Part shown: piece after piece, positions 16,695 through 24,793 of the stretch | Position numbering within the stretch: position 1 is the first letter of the stretch | How the letters are laid out: the number at the start of each line of letters is the position of its first letter | Notes under the pieces: model-generated | The model's database searches: none | What the model saw: only the letters and a program-made list of their open reading frames with translations | What the model was told of the DNA's origin: nothing | Assembly: GCF_913566895.1 (NCBI RefSeq) | Contig: NZ_CAJYCN010000007.1 | Coordinates: forward strand, 1-64,000 | Direction: 5' to 3' | Origin: Listeria ilorinensis | GTDB taxonomy: Bacteria; Bacillota; Bacilli; Lactobacillales; Listeriaceae | DNA length: 64,000 nt | Program-made: the position numbers and the translations under genes

Positions 16695-16718
16695 ACAATT
16701 GTAACAACCAAATTTAAA

Positions 16719-16787
16719 AGAACTAAGAACCTTGCTTAGAATCCACTAAACAAATGGATCTTGCTTGATTATTAGTTCTTTATTTTT
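16719..16787 (+). terminator. Possible terminator behind the HsdR-N-like gene
   Basis: AGAACTAA (16719-16726) pairs with TTAGTTCT (16772-16779) around a long loop that may form an inner stem (ATCCACT...ATGGAT). It is followed by TTATTTTTC. Confidence 0.4.
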
Positions 16788-16798
16788 CTTTTATGTAC

Positions 16799-17038
16799 TC
16801 AAAACCGTTCATATGGTCGGTACTTATCACGCAATTGCATCTGTTCGGACATTCGTTTTTCGATATCTAAACGATGGAAGAGCATGGTCTTCCCTTTTTT
16901 CACGCAAGGCATTTTGTTTCGTTTGACAAGTGATGCCAAGGCTTGCTTGGAGATACCTAAAATCTGTGAGGTCTCTTCTGATGTGAAAAAATTTTCTTCT
17001 AGCCATCGAAAATCTTCCTGCTGCTTGTTCTTTCCCAC
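16799..17038 (-). CDS. Small helix-turn-helix DNA-binding protein
   Basis: A 79-residue protein with a winged-helix/excisionase-like motif: FFTSEETSQILGISKQALAS followed by LVKRNKMPCVKKGKTMLFHR, i.e. recognition helix then wing. The C-terminus is basic/charged. GTG start with AAGGGGG at 10 bases. It is a single gene, with no phage or plasmid genes beside it, so an excisionase role is not supported. It is probably a transcriptional regulator of unknown target. Confidence 0.65.
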   Translation of the reverse strand: MGKNKQQEDFRWLEENFFTSEETSQILGISKQALASLVKRNKMPCVKKGKTMLFHRLDIEKRMSEQMQLRDKYRPYERF

Positions 17039-17181
17039 TCTGCATGCCCCCTTACTCTTTTAAGTTTAGGGAATTATACGGATAAATTCAAGCGGTATCC
17101 TTAAAAAATTTCTTTCAATCGTTAACAAAAATTCAAAAAGACGCTATACTGAATTTATCATGTTTTCAAGGAGGAATCATC

Positions 17182-17913
17182 ATGAATCCTATTATTGATC
17201 AAATCAATCAGCACCGCTCTATCCGCAAATATCAACCAGATAAAACAATTCCGGAAGAACAGCTGGATGCCATCATTCGTGCCGCTCAAAGCGCCCCTTC
17301 GTGGATCAACGGGCAGCAGTATTCGATGATCGGTGTCAAGGAACCGGAACGTAAAGAAAAACTGGCAGCTTTGACGGGCAACCCTTATGTAGCAGAATGT
17401 TCTGTTTTTCTCGTTTTTGTAGCTGATTTTTATCGGGTGAAGGTGGCAAGCAAAAAATATGGCAAAGACTTCGGGGCAAAAGCGGAGGCGGATCTTTTGC
17501 TGGTGGCCGCAACAGACGTCGGACTCGCTTGTCAAAATGCGATTCTTGCTGCAGAAAGTATGGATCTCGGCACGGTCTGCATCGGCGGGATTCGGCGAGA
17601 ACTGGCGGCTGTTTCAGAATTCTTGGAACTGCCGGAATTCGTGTTTCCTGTGGTCGGGCTTTGTCTCGGTTATCCGGCAGTTCAGCCACCTGTGAAGCCG
17701 CGTCTTCCAAAAGAAGCCGTTTATTTTGAGGAAAGTTACAAGACGGATACTTGGCCACTACTTGAAAAATACGATGAGGAGATCATTCCTTTTTCAAAAC
17801 GGGAAGGAAGCATTGGTTATACGGAACGCATTGCCAAATCCTATGATCAGCCTTACTACTCAGGTATTACGGAAGCGCTCAAAAAGCAGGGATATTTAGG
17901 CGGTAATCGGTAG
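17182..17913 (+). CDS. NADPH-dependent nitroreductase / FMN reductase (NfrA-like)
   Basis: A 243-residue flavoprotein of the nitroreductase superfamily. It has FMN-binding HRSIRKYQPDKTIP at the N-terminus (residues about 10-23), AAQSAPSWINGQQYSMI, and the central GLACQNAILAAESMDLGTVC helix; the C-terminal arm, with IGYTERIAKSYDQPYY, wraps the dimer. Length and signatures fit NfrA/Frp-type NADPH:FMN oxidoreductases, which reduce nitro compounds, flavins and sometimes disulfides. AAGGAGG lies 8 bases before the ATG. It is followed 70 bases later by manA; a similar neighbourhood is known in L. monocytogenes (lmo2110-2111, from memory). Confidence 0.88.
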   Translation: MNPIIDQINQHRSIRKYQPDKTIPEEQLDAIIRAAQSAPSWINGQQYSMIGVKEPERKEKLAALTGNPYVAECSVFLVFVADFYRVKVASKKYGKDFGAKAEADLLLVAATDVGLACQNAILAAESMDLGTVCIGGIRRELAAVSEFLELPEFVFPVVGLCLGYPAVQPPVKPRLPKEAVYFEESYKTDTWPLLEKYDEEIIPFSKREGSIGYTERIAKSYDQPYYSGITEALKKQGYLGGNR

Positions 17914-17986
17914 CTTTTCATTTCGGGATAGTATATACTTTTAATTGGATAAAACTACCTTAGCTAAAGGAAACTGGAGGAGAACC

Positions 17987-18946
17987 ATGAACGAAGCATT
18001 ATTTTTCAAACCTGTGTTTCAAGATCGTATTTGGGGCGGTACAAAAATGAAAACTTATTTCGGCTATGATATTCCCTCGGATCATACCGGCGAAGACTGG
18101 GCAATCTCCGCACACCCAAACGGCCCTTCTGTAGTCAGAAACGGGACATATCAAGGAAAGACACTGATTGAACTTTGGAAAGAGGAACCGGCCTTGTTTG
18201 GTCATCCAAAACAAGATGTTTTTCCGCTTTTGACAAAAATTTTGGATGCAAATACGGATCTTTCCGTTCAGGTCCATCCGGATGATGCCTATGCCAAAGT
18301 CCATGAAAATGGTGAGCTTGGCAAAACAGAGTGTTGGTATATTATTGACTGTGAACCAGGAGCTGAGCTGATCTACGGTCATAATGCCCACTCGAAAGAA
18401 GAATTCCGTGAACTGGCAGAAGCTGGTAAATGGGAGGATCTTTTGCGGAAAGTGACTATCAAACCGGGTGAATTCTACTATGTGCCAAGCGGAACGATCC
18501 ATGCACTGGGAACGGGGACGCTGGTTCTTGAAACACAGCAAAGCAGTGACACGACTTACCGTGTCTATGATTATGACCGAACAGATGCAGATGGCAATAA
18601 ACGTGAGCTGCATCTTGACAAAGCCATTGAAGTAACGACTTATCCACATACAGATGCTAAAGCAGAGCCGGTTATGCAAAAATTGACTGGTGTCACCGTG
18701 ACGACTTTTGTGGATAATGATTTCTTCCGAGTAGCTAAGTGGGAGGTTGACGGAAAAGCATCTTTTACACAAGAAGCTGCTTATACACTGGTCAGCATTT
18801 TAGACGGTGAAGCTCTTTTAACGGCTGGCGACTCACAGGAAACGATCAAAAAAGGTGACCACTTCCTGATTCCAAATACGATCTCGACTTTTACGATCGA
18901 TGGTCATGTAACTGCCATCACCTCTAATCCTCCCAAAGAAGTTTAG
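17987..18946 (+). CDS. manA: Mannose-6-phosphate isomerase, class I
   Basis: A 319-residue zinc enzyme interconverting mannose-6-phosphate and fructose-6-phosphate. Key segments are FQDRIWGG near the start, the metal-binding SVQVHPDDAYAKVHENGELG (about residues 90-110), and YVPSGTIHALGTGTLVLETQ (about 165-185) with the later His ligand and the active-site Arg region RVYDYDR. The short Firmicutes form is normal at this length. Start at 17987, just behind GGAGGAGAACC; the upstream extension to 17945 has no site. A terminator follows. Confidence 0.95.
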   Translation: MNEALFFKPVFQDRIWGGTKMKTYFGYDIPSDHTGEDWAISAHPNGPSVVRNGTYQGKTLIELWKEEPALFGHPKQDVFPLLTKILDANTDLSVQVHPDDAYAKVHENGELGKTECWYIIDCEPGAELIYGHNAHSKEEFRELAEAGKWEDLLRKVTIKPGEFYYVPSGTIHALGTGTLVLETQQSSDTTYRVYDYDRTDADGNKRELHLDKAIEVTTYPHTDAKAEPVMQKLTGVTVTTFVDNDFFRVAKWEVDGKASFTQEAAYTLVSILDGEALLTAGDSQETIKKGDHFLIPNTISTFTIDGHVTAITSNPPKEV

Positions 18947-18953
18947 AATAAAA

Positions 18954-18990
18954 ATACCGCAAACCAGTTGATGGCTTGTGGTATTTTTTA
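18954..18990 (+). terminator. Terminator behind manA
   Basis: ATACCGCAA (18954-18962) pairs with TTGTGGTAT (18976-18984), one G-U, followed by TTTTTATTT. Confidence 0.8.
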
Positions 18991-19291
18991 TTTAGTTTCT
19001 TCAGTTAAAATTGTCGACCAAACAACTTGTATCAATGAAAGCAGCTTGCTCAACTCGTTACCAATATTGCGGTTTTTCTAGTTGTAGGAAAAGATAAACC
19101 AGCTCGCTAGTAAGTGCATCTTCCTAAGCGAATTGTTCTTCATTTTTTTAAGATATTGGGCATTTTCTCGTACAAGCCCTTCATCCCTCATTTGCGAGGA
19201 TCGGTCAGTATATTTTTTCCCTTCTACTGCTTGTTCGTCGCCTATACTACTTGAAAGAACAAGCTTTATAAGCAGTCAACTTCCCAATTTT
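18991..19291. other. Intergenic stretch without a convincing gene
   Basis: About 300 bases between manA and the MerR gene. On the minus strand a frame of about 60 codons without ATG near its front (it contains EGKKYTDRSSQMRDEGLV) runs from about 19279 to 19080. It might be a remnant of a gene once downstream of the MerR regulator. I recognise no family. Confidence 0.3.
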
Positions 19292-19645
19292 TTACTTCTG
19301 CGGATTTTCGTAACGGGCGATTTTGGCATTCAAATGTTCCCGCGTTTCTAAAAGTTTATTGATTCGCTCATTCAAGGCATTTCGTTCATCGATCAATAAT
19401 TGTTTGCGTGTGTCAAAAGTCGATGCGCCTGCTTTGTAAAGAATCAGATATTCGGCCAGAACTTCAATGGAAAGACCGGCATGACGCATACATTTGACGA
19501 ATTCAATCCAATCCAAATCTTCTTGGTTATAATTACGGATGCCACCCTTTGTTCTTTGCACAGCCGGGATAAGGCCAATTCGTTCGTAATATCGTAAAGT
19601 GTCAGCGGATAAGGTGACTTTTTGGCTTACTTCTGAAATGTTCAT
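19292..19645 (-). CDS. MerR family transcriptional regulator
   Basis: A 117-residue regulator. The N-terminal winged helix NISEVSQKVTLSADTLRYYE continues into the wing RTKGGIRNYNQEDLDWIEFV, then a dimerisation coiled coil (about 80-115) with no long effector domain. This short type (AdhR/NmlR/YfmP-like) usually senses aldehydes or electrophiles and activates a neighbouring oxidoreductase. No such gene is adjacent now, except possible debris downstream. Start at 19645 with AAGGAG at 7 bases. The promoter has the 19-bp spacer typical of MerR-controlled promoters. Confidence 0.9.
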   Translation of the reverse strand: MNISEVSQKVTLSADTLRYYERIGLIPAVQRTKGGIRNYNQEDLDWIEFVKCMRHAGLSIEVLAEYLILYKAGASTFDTRKQLLIDERNALNERINKLLETREHLNAKIARYENPQK

Positions 19646-19674
19646 TTTTTCACTCCTTCTTCTCTTCCATATTA

Positions 19675-19705
19675 AACCTAACACTTGAAGTGTACTCTAA
19701 GTCAA
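19675..19705 (-). promoter_or_regulatory. MerR-type autoregulated promoter
   Basis: Minus strand: TTGACT (19700-19705), a 19-bp spacer containing the palindrome ACACTTCAAGTGT, then TAGGTT (19675-19680). The long spacer with a centred dyad is the hallmark of MerR-family promoters. Confidence 0.7.
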
Positions 19706-19770
19706 GAGAAAACAAGATTTTTGAGCAGCTTGGTTTCACAAACAGAAAAACGGACTTTTAGGTACGGCTG

Positions 19771-19779
19771 TGCTACACT
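19771..19779 (+). promoter_or_regulatory. Candidate extended -10 for chdC
   Basis: TGCTACACT fits an extended -10 (TGnTATAAT) with weak -35 support, about 48 bp before the chdC start. Confidence 0.35.
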
Positions 19780-19826
19780 TTCATTAGTGAATATTTTTAC
19801 AAAATAGAAGGGGTGACATGCATACA

Positions 19827-20582
19827 ATGAACGAAGCTGTCAAAACACTAGATGGTTGGTACACACTGCATGATTTTCGTTCGGTTGACTGGCCTGCTTG
19901 GCGAGAAGTGGCGGAAAATGAGCGGACACGGATTTTAACAGAGTTCAGTCATTTTCTTGGCGACCTGGAAATCACGAAAAAATTTGGCGAGGGGGAGCAG
20001 ACGATTTATTCAATCGTCGGACAAAAGGCAGATTTTGTTTTTTTGACGCTCCGACCTACTTTGGAAGAATTGAATGAGATTGAGACACGTTTTAATAAAT
20101 TAGCGATTGCGGATTATCTGCTACCAGTGTATTCCTACGTATCTGTCGTTGAACTAAGCAATTATCTGGCAAATCATATGGCTGGAGGTGAAGATCCTTA
20201 TCAGAACAAACATGTCCGTGCAAGGCTCTATCCAACACTGCCGCAGAAAAAGCACATTTGTTTTTATCCGATGAACAAAAAGCGTAATGGTGCGGATAAT
20301 TGGTATATGCTTCCGATGGAGGAACGGCAAGGATTGATCGCTGAGCATGGAAAAATTGGTCGAAGCTACGCGGGCAAGGTCCAACAGATTATTGGGGGAT
20401 CGATTGGCTTGGATGAGTTTGAATGGGGCGTGACGCTGTTTAGTGATGATGCGCTGGAGTTTAAGCGAATCGTGACAGAAATGCGTTTTGATGAATCGAG
20501 TGCTCGTTTTGCAGAATTTGGTTCATTTTTTGTGGGAAATTTAATGCCCGTCGAACAATTTGAAAGTTACTTTGGTATGTAA
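19827..20582 (+). CDS. chdC: Coproheme decarboxylase (HemQ)
   Basis: A 251-residue enzyme of the coproporphyrin-dependent haem pathway of Gram-positives. It converts Fe-coproporphyrin III to haem b using peroxide. With the second Met as start, the residue numbers equal those published for L. monocytogenes: radical Tyr147 and Met149 in FYPMNKKR, Lys151, proximal-side His174 in AEHGKIGR, Gln187. An ATG three codons upstream (19818) is also possible; AAGGGGTGA lies very close to that one. It is a single-gene unit between a MerR gene and a terminator; the orthologue is lmo2113 (from memory). Confidence 0.95.
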   Translation: MNEAVKTLDGWYTLHDFRSVDWPAWREVAENERTRILTEFSHFLGDLEITKKFGEGEQTIYSIVGQKADFVFLTLRPTLEELNEIETRFNKLAIADYLLPVYSYVSVVELSNYLANHMAGGEDPYQNKHVRARLYPTLPQKKHICFYPMNKKRNGADNWYMLPMEERQGLIAEHGKIGRSYAGKVQQIIGGSIGLDEFEWGVTLFSDDALEFKRIVTEMRFDESSARFAEFGSFFVGNLMPVEQFESYFGM

Positions 20583-20596
20583 GATAAAAAGTAAAG

Positions 20597-20633
20597 GAAA
20601 GTAGGCACAAGCTGGTCTGCTTTCTTTTTATTT
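20597..20633 (+). terminator. Terminator behind chdC
   Basis: GAAAGTAG (20597-20604) pairs with CTGCTTTC (20617-20624), one G-U, followed by TTTTTATTTT. Confidence 0.75.
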
Positions 20634-20780
20634 TGCTTTTTCAACTTGAAGCAATTTTTTCCTAACATAGCGATTCATTTAGTTGCCTAAAGAATCGATT
20701 CCTGATTTTATCAAACGGAGACTCGTTCTGCGATCTTTTTTGTTCTCTAACATTTTTTCAACCTACAGATTGCTGTTTGT

Positions 20781-21410
20781 TTACTGATTCGCTTGCCGCT
20801 CAAGTTTTTCGATTTTCTGCAGCAATTGCATTCGATTTTTAGCTTGTTTAAGACTTTTAGGAAGTGTATGTCCAGCCGTTTTTGCTACTGGAAATACTGG
20901 ACGTTCACGCAGATCAGATTCCACGTATTTCTTGAGATAGGTCAAATGGCGTCTGTTATAGGCGAAAAAAATCTCGCCGCGAATTGTATCCTGAAAATAA
21001 AGTGGTTGAGCAGTCCACGGATCGATTCCTTTTTTTAAATAGCGGGCCACTGGTTCAGCTAGCTGACTGGTCACTTTTTCAGTGGAAATTGGCTGATTTT
21101 CTTGCTGACAGGCGGGACAGCGGCGGCTGATTGCAAGTAGCGCACGACTATTTTTGTCATAACGATCAAATTTTCCACAACTTCTGCATTTGAAACGATA
21201 GCGAAATGTGTGGATAATATGTGGATGATGATCGATTTGGACTGAGTTTCGGTAGGCGCATGTTGGACAGAATAGCTTTTTCTCACCGCTTCTTTCTGTC
21301 AAATAAGCGGGATGAGCCCCATTTTTACAAGTAACCAGAATTTCTTCATTGCGCAACACTTGATAATAGTCAAACTGATAAGGCGTCAGATCAGTAAAGC
21401 GTTTCGGCAT
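20781..21410 (-). CDS. Zinc-ribbon protein of unknown function
   Basis: A 209-residue cytosolic protein with repeated Cys pairs: FCPTCAYR (about residue 47), FKCRSCGKF (about 73) and RCPACQQE (about 98), plus one earlier Cys in VTCKNGAH. This suggests two zinc ribbons. The C-terminal half is helical and basic, with LTYLKKYVESDLRER and a coiled end (MQLLQKIEKLERQ). I recognise no characterised family; nucleic-acid binding is plausible. Start at 21410 because AAAGGAGG lies 8 bases before it. It lies just after the terminator of the C39-like gene, so it probably has its own promoter. No clear terminator follows. Confidence 0.65.
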   Translation of the reverse strand: MPKRFTDLTPYQFDYYQVLRNEEILVTCKNGAHPAYLTERSGEKKLFCPTCAYRNSVQIDHHPHIIHTFRYRFKCRSCGKFDRYDKNSRALLAISRRCPACQQENQPISTEKVTSQLAEPVARYLKKGIDPWTAQPLYFQDTIRGEIFFAYNRRHLTYLKKYVESDLRERPVFPVAKTAGHTLPKSLKQAKNRMQLLQKIEKLERQANQ

Positions 21411-21445
21411 GATGGTCGCCTCCTTTTCGCTCATTATTATACCAT

Positions 21446-21480
21446 ACAAAAGAACCGGGAAGAGGTAACTTTCCGGTTCT
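21446..21480 (-). terminator. Terminator behind C39-like peptidase gene
   Basis: On the minus strand GAACCGGAA (21472-21480 region) pairs with CCGGTTC (21452-21459), followed by TTTTGT. The upstream arm touches the stop codon. Confidence 0.65.
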
Positions 21481-22211
21481 CATCGATTGATATACATGAT
21501 TTGATTACCCATGGCGGACACACTGCTTTTTAAAAGAGTACGCTCGACTGGGCGGTTTTTATAACCGTAGGGGTCATTGACATAAAAATTTTCATCATCA
21601 AAGCCTGTAATAACCACACTATGCATACTATATGTCACGTGAACCTGACCATTTTTTGTCTGCCAATTTTCGCTTGTTCTGGGCGGCGCGTAGTCCGTTG
21701 TTGTGATCACCCAAATTGGATGACCTGTCATGATTAGATTTTCGACAGCTTCATCCTCCAAACTAGCGAGTGTTTGAAGCTTGTCACTGACGACATATTT
21801 TTCTGCCAGTTTTTTAATGGGAGGTAAATATACACCTAGACCGCGGCTGCTTCCTTCAATACTACCAACAAACCCTTCACGCGGATCGCCTTTCGTACCA
21901 TCTCGATTTGTCATGGGGACTTTGGCGATCTGGGCAGCGAGTTCATTTTTGTTAGCAGGATAACCAGAATAGCTGAGCAGCATGGCAAGGCTTGTGACTT
22001 CACAACCATTGTAAAGTGCCGGATCATCCATTTGGTTGTAAAGCGGGACTTCCAAAACATAGGCCTGTTTGCTGGCTGTGATTTGATAGATCTGCTCGGC
22101 GCGTGATAGTTTTTCGCCGCGCTGAATAACGGGAAGCTTTTCGAGATCAAGTTGACACAGTCCGACAAAGAACACCACGACAAGGAGCCATTTGAAAAAC
22201 CTTTGAACCAT
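21480..22211 (-). CDS. Membrane-anchored C39-like cysteine peptidase
   Basis: A 243-residue protein with one N-terminal membrane anchor (FFKWLLVVVFFVGLC) and an extracytoplasmic Peptidase_C39_2 domain. The probable catalytic Cys is in YNGCEVTSLAML (about residue 69), His in YSMHSVVITGFDD and Asp in YVNDPYGYKN. Members are papain-like peptidases of mostly unknown substrate, not the bacteriocin-transporter C39. It starts 2 bases from the chemoreceptor stop, so it is co-transcribed with it. That linkage suggests a role near the motility/chemosensory system, but this is inference. Confidence 0.8.
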   Translation of the reverse strand: MVQRFFKWLLVVVFFVGLCQLDLEKLPVIQRGEKLSRAEQIYQITASKQAYVLEVPLYNQMDDPALYNGCEVTSLAMLLSYSGYPANKNELAAQIAKVPMTNRDGTKGDPREGFVGSIEGSSRGLGVYLPPIKKLAEKYVVSDKLQTLASLEDEAVENLIMTGHPIWVITTTDYAPPRTSENWQTKNGQVHVTYSMHSVVITGFDDENFYVNDPYGYKNRPVERTLLKSSVSAMGNQIMYINR

Positions 22212-22212
22212 T

Positions 22213-24000
22213 TTAAACGAGTCCTTCTGAGACTGGTCCCGACATCTCTTGTTCTGCTTTCCGTTCGTCCACTTTTTCTTTTATTTCTGTCACAAACTGA
22301 TTGACTTGCATTTCCAATGTTTCTGAGATCCGCTGCATTTCTGTAGATACGCCCATGAGGTCGTCTACTTTCAGTTTGTTGATATTGGCGAATTCCAGTG
22401 CAGTTACAGATTTTTCGCCGATTTGTTCGGAAATACCGGTCACATCTGTGATCGAGCTGTCCACTTCTTCGATTCCAGCAGCCATTTCCTCGGTTTCCTG
22501 CGAAACATTCTGCATTTGACGGGAAATTTCATTAACTCGCTCTAAAAGATCGCGGAAAGTGGTTTCTGTTTCAGAAATAATTGTTTGTCCGGCTTCCGAT
22601 TCGTTCAGCCCTGTATTCATCACTTGAATGGTTTCTTCGGATTCCTGTTGAATCATTTTCAAGACGCCATTAATGTCGATCACCGCTAGTCGAGACTGTT
22701 CAGCCAGTTTTCGCACTTCTTCGGCTACGACGGCAAAACCGCGACCGTGTTCCCCTGCCCGAGCGGATTCTATTGCCGCATTCAGTGCTAGCAGATTCGT
22801 TTGGTCTGCAATACTTGTTACCGTATCGAGTGCTTTTTCTACTTCTGTCACACGCTTGACAAGTTTGATCACAACATCGGTACTCTGGCGCATCACGTCG
22901 CTGATCCGGTTCATCTGGCTGACAAGATTGTTGATAACCTGAATGCCTTCCCCCGTTTTTTCAGCAGAGTCTTTTGTTAGATCAGATACTTTTAAAGCAT
23001 ACTCAGCCACATTTTGAACACCTTCTGTCATTTGATTCATAGCGGCCGTACTTTCTGTCATATTATTGATCTGTTTAGTGATCTGTCCGCTCATCATATT
23101 CATTTCCAAATCCATTTCAGTTGTCATTTGAGAAATAATCTCGGTATTGATGATGACATTGTCACTGGATTCTTTGACGGAACGAGATGCTTCTTTCATT
23201 TCAATCATCATTTGGCGAAGTTTTTCTGCCATTAGATTGAGTTCCGAGGAGATCTCACCAATCTCATCTTTACTTTTGTAATGGCTTCTGTAAGATAGGT
23301 CTCCCTCTGAAATCTTATGTACAGAGATTTTAAGTGCTTTGATTCCTTTCACAATACGTGAGCTGATAAAGCTGTTTAGAATAAGCAATACAAGTAAAAT
23401 GACAAAAATAACGGCAGAGAGCACTACACTGATTGTATTGCCAAAGTCACCTATCGCATCGGATGCATGGATGACTTCCTGATAGTTCATTTCGTCCATC
23501 ATATCCAACTGGCGTGCAGCATCATTGAATTTTGCTTTTACTTTTGTATAGTAGGTATTTTGTGCATCTAAAAGCTCAACTTCTGTGGTTGCGCTGGTGG
23601 TCGAACGGATGACTTCCGAGGCAGCATCCTTCATATCTTGATATTTTTCTTCAAAATTTGCCAGCTGTTTTTTATCTGCACTGGTCAAATTGACTTTTTT
23701 AAATGCAGTCAATGCTTTCTCATTTTCCGCATATAGCGTATCAATGTCTTGAATCATGGCACTTTTTTCAGACATGGAGTCGAACATCGTTAAAATATCA
23801 ATGTTTATTTTTGACATATTTTTTTGAATATCTGCTATTTCTTTCATCGGTTTGACATTATTGTCGACCATGTTATCGCTTAGTTTGGCGACATGATGAA
23901 AACCAATATAAGTTGTCACCGCCAGCCCCACCAATAATAGCGCGGTCAGCGCCATACTTACTAGCAATTTTGCTTTAATTGAAAGTTTATTAATCCCCAT
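22213..24000 (-). CDS. Methyl-accepting chemotaxis protein
   Basis: A 595-residue transmembrane chemoreceptor. TM1 is [20 protein letters not shown] (about 11-31). A four-helix-bundle ligand domain follows (about 32-180), then TM2 near 190-212, a HAMP domain ([20 protein letters not shown]), and a long coiled-coil signalling domain. The conserved hairpin tip is [20 protein letters not shown] and [15 protein letters not shown]. No C-terminal CheR-tether pentapeptide is evident. Start at 24000, 11 bases behind GGAG; a GTG 12 bases upstream is too close to that site. It is preceded by its own promoter bearing two MogR-type boxes. The ligand is unknown. Confidence 0.93.
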   Translation of the reverse strand: MGINKLSIKAKLLVSMALTALLLVGLAVTTYIGFHHVAKLSDNMVDNNVKPMKEIADIQKNMSKINIDILTMFDSMSEKSAMIQDIDTLYAENEKALTAFKKVNLTSADKKQLANFEEKYQDMKDAASEVIRSTTSATTEVELLDAQNTYYTKVKAKFNDAARQLDMMDEMNYQEVIHASDAIGDFGNTISVVLSAVIFVILLVLLILNSFISSRIVKGIKALKISVHKISEGDLSYRSHYKSKDEIGEISSELNLMAEKLRQMMIEMKEASRSVKESSDNVIINTEIISQMTTEMDLEMNMMSGQITKQINNMTESTAAMNQMTEGVQNVAEYALKVSDLTKDSAEKTGEGIQVINNLVSQMNRISDVMRQSTDVVIKLVKRVTEVEKALDTVTSIADQTNLLALNAAIESARAGEHGRGFAVVAEEVRKLAEQSRLAVIDINGVLKMIQQESEETIQVMNTGLNESEAGQTIISETETTFRDLLERVNEISRQMQNVSQETEEMAAGIEEVDSSITDVTGISEQIGEKSVTALEFANINKLKVDDLMGVSTEMQRISETLEMQVNQFVTEIKEKVDERKAEQEMSGPVSEGLV

Positions 24001-24044
24001 TAATGGCCTCACTCCTTTTTCAATTTCGTATTTATTATCTCATA

Positions 24045-24085
24045 TTTTTTAGAAAAATACTATATTTTATTATAAAATTTGACAA
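24045..24085 (-). promoter_or_regulatory. Chemoreceptor promoter with paired MogR boxes
   Basis: Minus strand: -35 TTGTCA (24080-24085), 17-bp spacer, -10 TAGTAT (24057-24062). Two perfect TTTT-N5-AAAA sites overlap it: 24065-24077 in the spacer and 24045-24057 at the expected transcription start. Their centres are 20 bp apart. MogR repression is inferred from the known Listeria MogR consensus. Confidence 0.65.
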
Positions 24086-24096
24086 AATATAAAAAT

Positions 24097-24130
24097 AAAA
24101 AAAGAAACACAGCAGACCCACTATGTCTCT
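24097..24130 (-). terminator. Terminator closing the late flagellar operon
   Basis: AGAGACATAG (24121-24130 read minus) pairs with CTGTGTTTCT (24103-24112 read minus) through 10 pairs including two G-U, followed by TTTTTT. It separates the flagellar operon from the chemoreceptor unit. Confidence 0.7.
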
Positions 24131-24141
24131 TTTTATATTGT

Positions 24142-24780
24142 TCACAACTCTGTAAAGTCTTGTTTCTTTCGCAATTGCTCCAAATCAATCAGGTTGATTT
24201 TTAGGAACTTTCGTTTGCTTTCATCAATGGTTTTCAACCAATCTTTTGTTAATTTTTTTACTTTTTCAAGCAGTTCTTCATTTTCGCAAATAAAGCCGAT
24301 ATTTTTATATTTTTGCTTTTTGGTTAACGTTTCACGTAATGCTGCTGCATCAAAGTGCTGGATCAGTGCCAAATAATAATTGCGGTTATCGCGGAGTAGT
24401 TGCAAATCGGCTTCCTCTTCTTGAACGAGTTGGAAGTCATTTTTGCCTAGCAGCATCAGCGCTGTCTTTTTAAATGCTGGGAAATCTTTTGTCTGCTGTT
24501 CGGGTTTGCGAACATCGCTCAGCTGTGCGGCTTCAAAAGGTTTTGCTTCTGCTAGGCTGTCGGAAAATCTGGCCAGCTCTGATTCGATATTCTGCAGTCT
24601 GGTCTCGAAATCCAGCTCCTGTAAAAGGTTCTTTGTCTGACTGATCAGTTCAGTTGCACGGTCAAAATCACTTGCCATGATAGCCTGCTTGACCTTTTCT
24701 GCAGCCTCGCGTTTGATTTCGACTTCCATTTCAGCGGTCGTCTCCCGCCACTTTTGCCACGTATCCTGCCAAATTGCCAA
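24142..24780 (-). CDS. Flagellar-cluster protein of unknown function
   Basis: A 212-residue cytosolic protein, mostly charged helix: a first half rich in Glu/Lys coiled coil (IKREAAEKVKQAIMASDFDR) and a second half with KKQKYKNIGFICENEELLEK. No signal or membrane segment. It has a TTG start behind AAGGAGGG and is last in the operon before a terminator. The position equals lmo0718 in L. monocytogenes (from memory), for which I know no function. Confidence 0.65.
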   Translation of the reverse strand: MAIWQDTWQKWRETTAEMEVEIKREAAEKVKQAIMASDFDRATELISQTKNLLQELDFETRLQNIESELARFSDSLAEAKPFEAAQLSDVRKPEQQTKDFPAFKKTALMLLGKNDFQLVQEEEADLQLLRDNRNYYLALIQHFDAAALRETLTKKQKYKNIGFICENEELLEKVKKLTKDWLKTIDESKRKFLKINLIDLEQLRKKQDFTEL

Positions 24781-24793
24781 CGAGATCCCTCCT

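Noticed and set aside
16799-17045. HTH protein as an excisionase marking a prophage or integrative element
   Set aside because: No integrase, phage genes or attachment repeats nearby, and both flanks are ordinary chromosomal genes.
20690-20760. Short minus-strand frame (MLENKKDRRTSLRLIKSG) resembling the start of a TetR regulator
   Set aside because: Only 24 codons, no ribosome site and no continuation; probably chance or unprovable debris.
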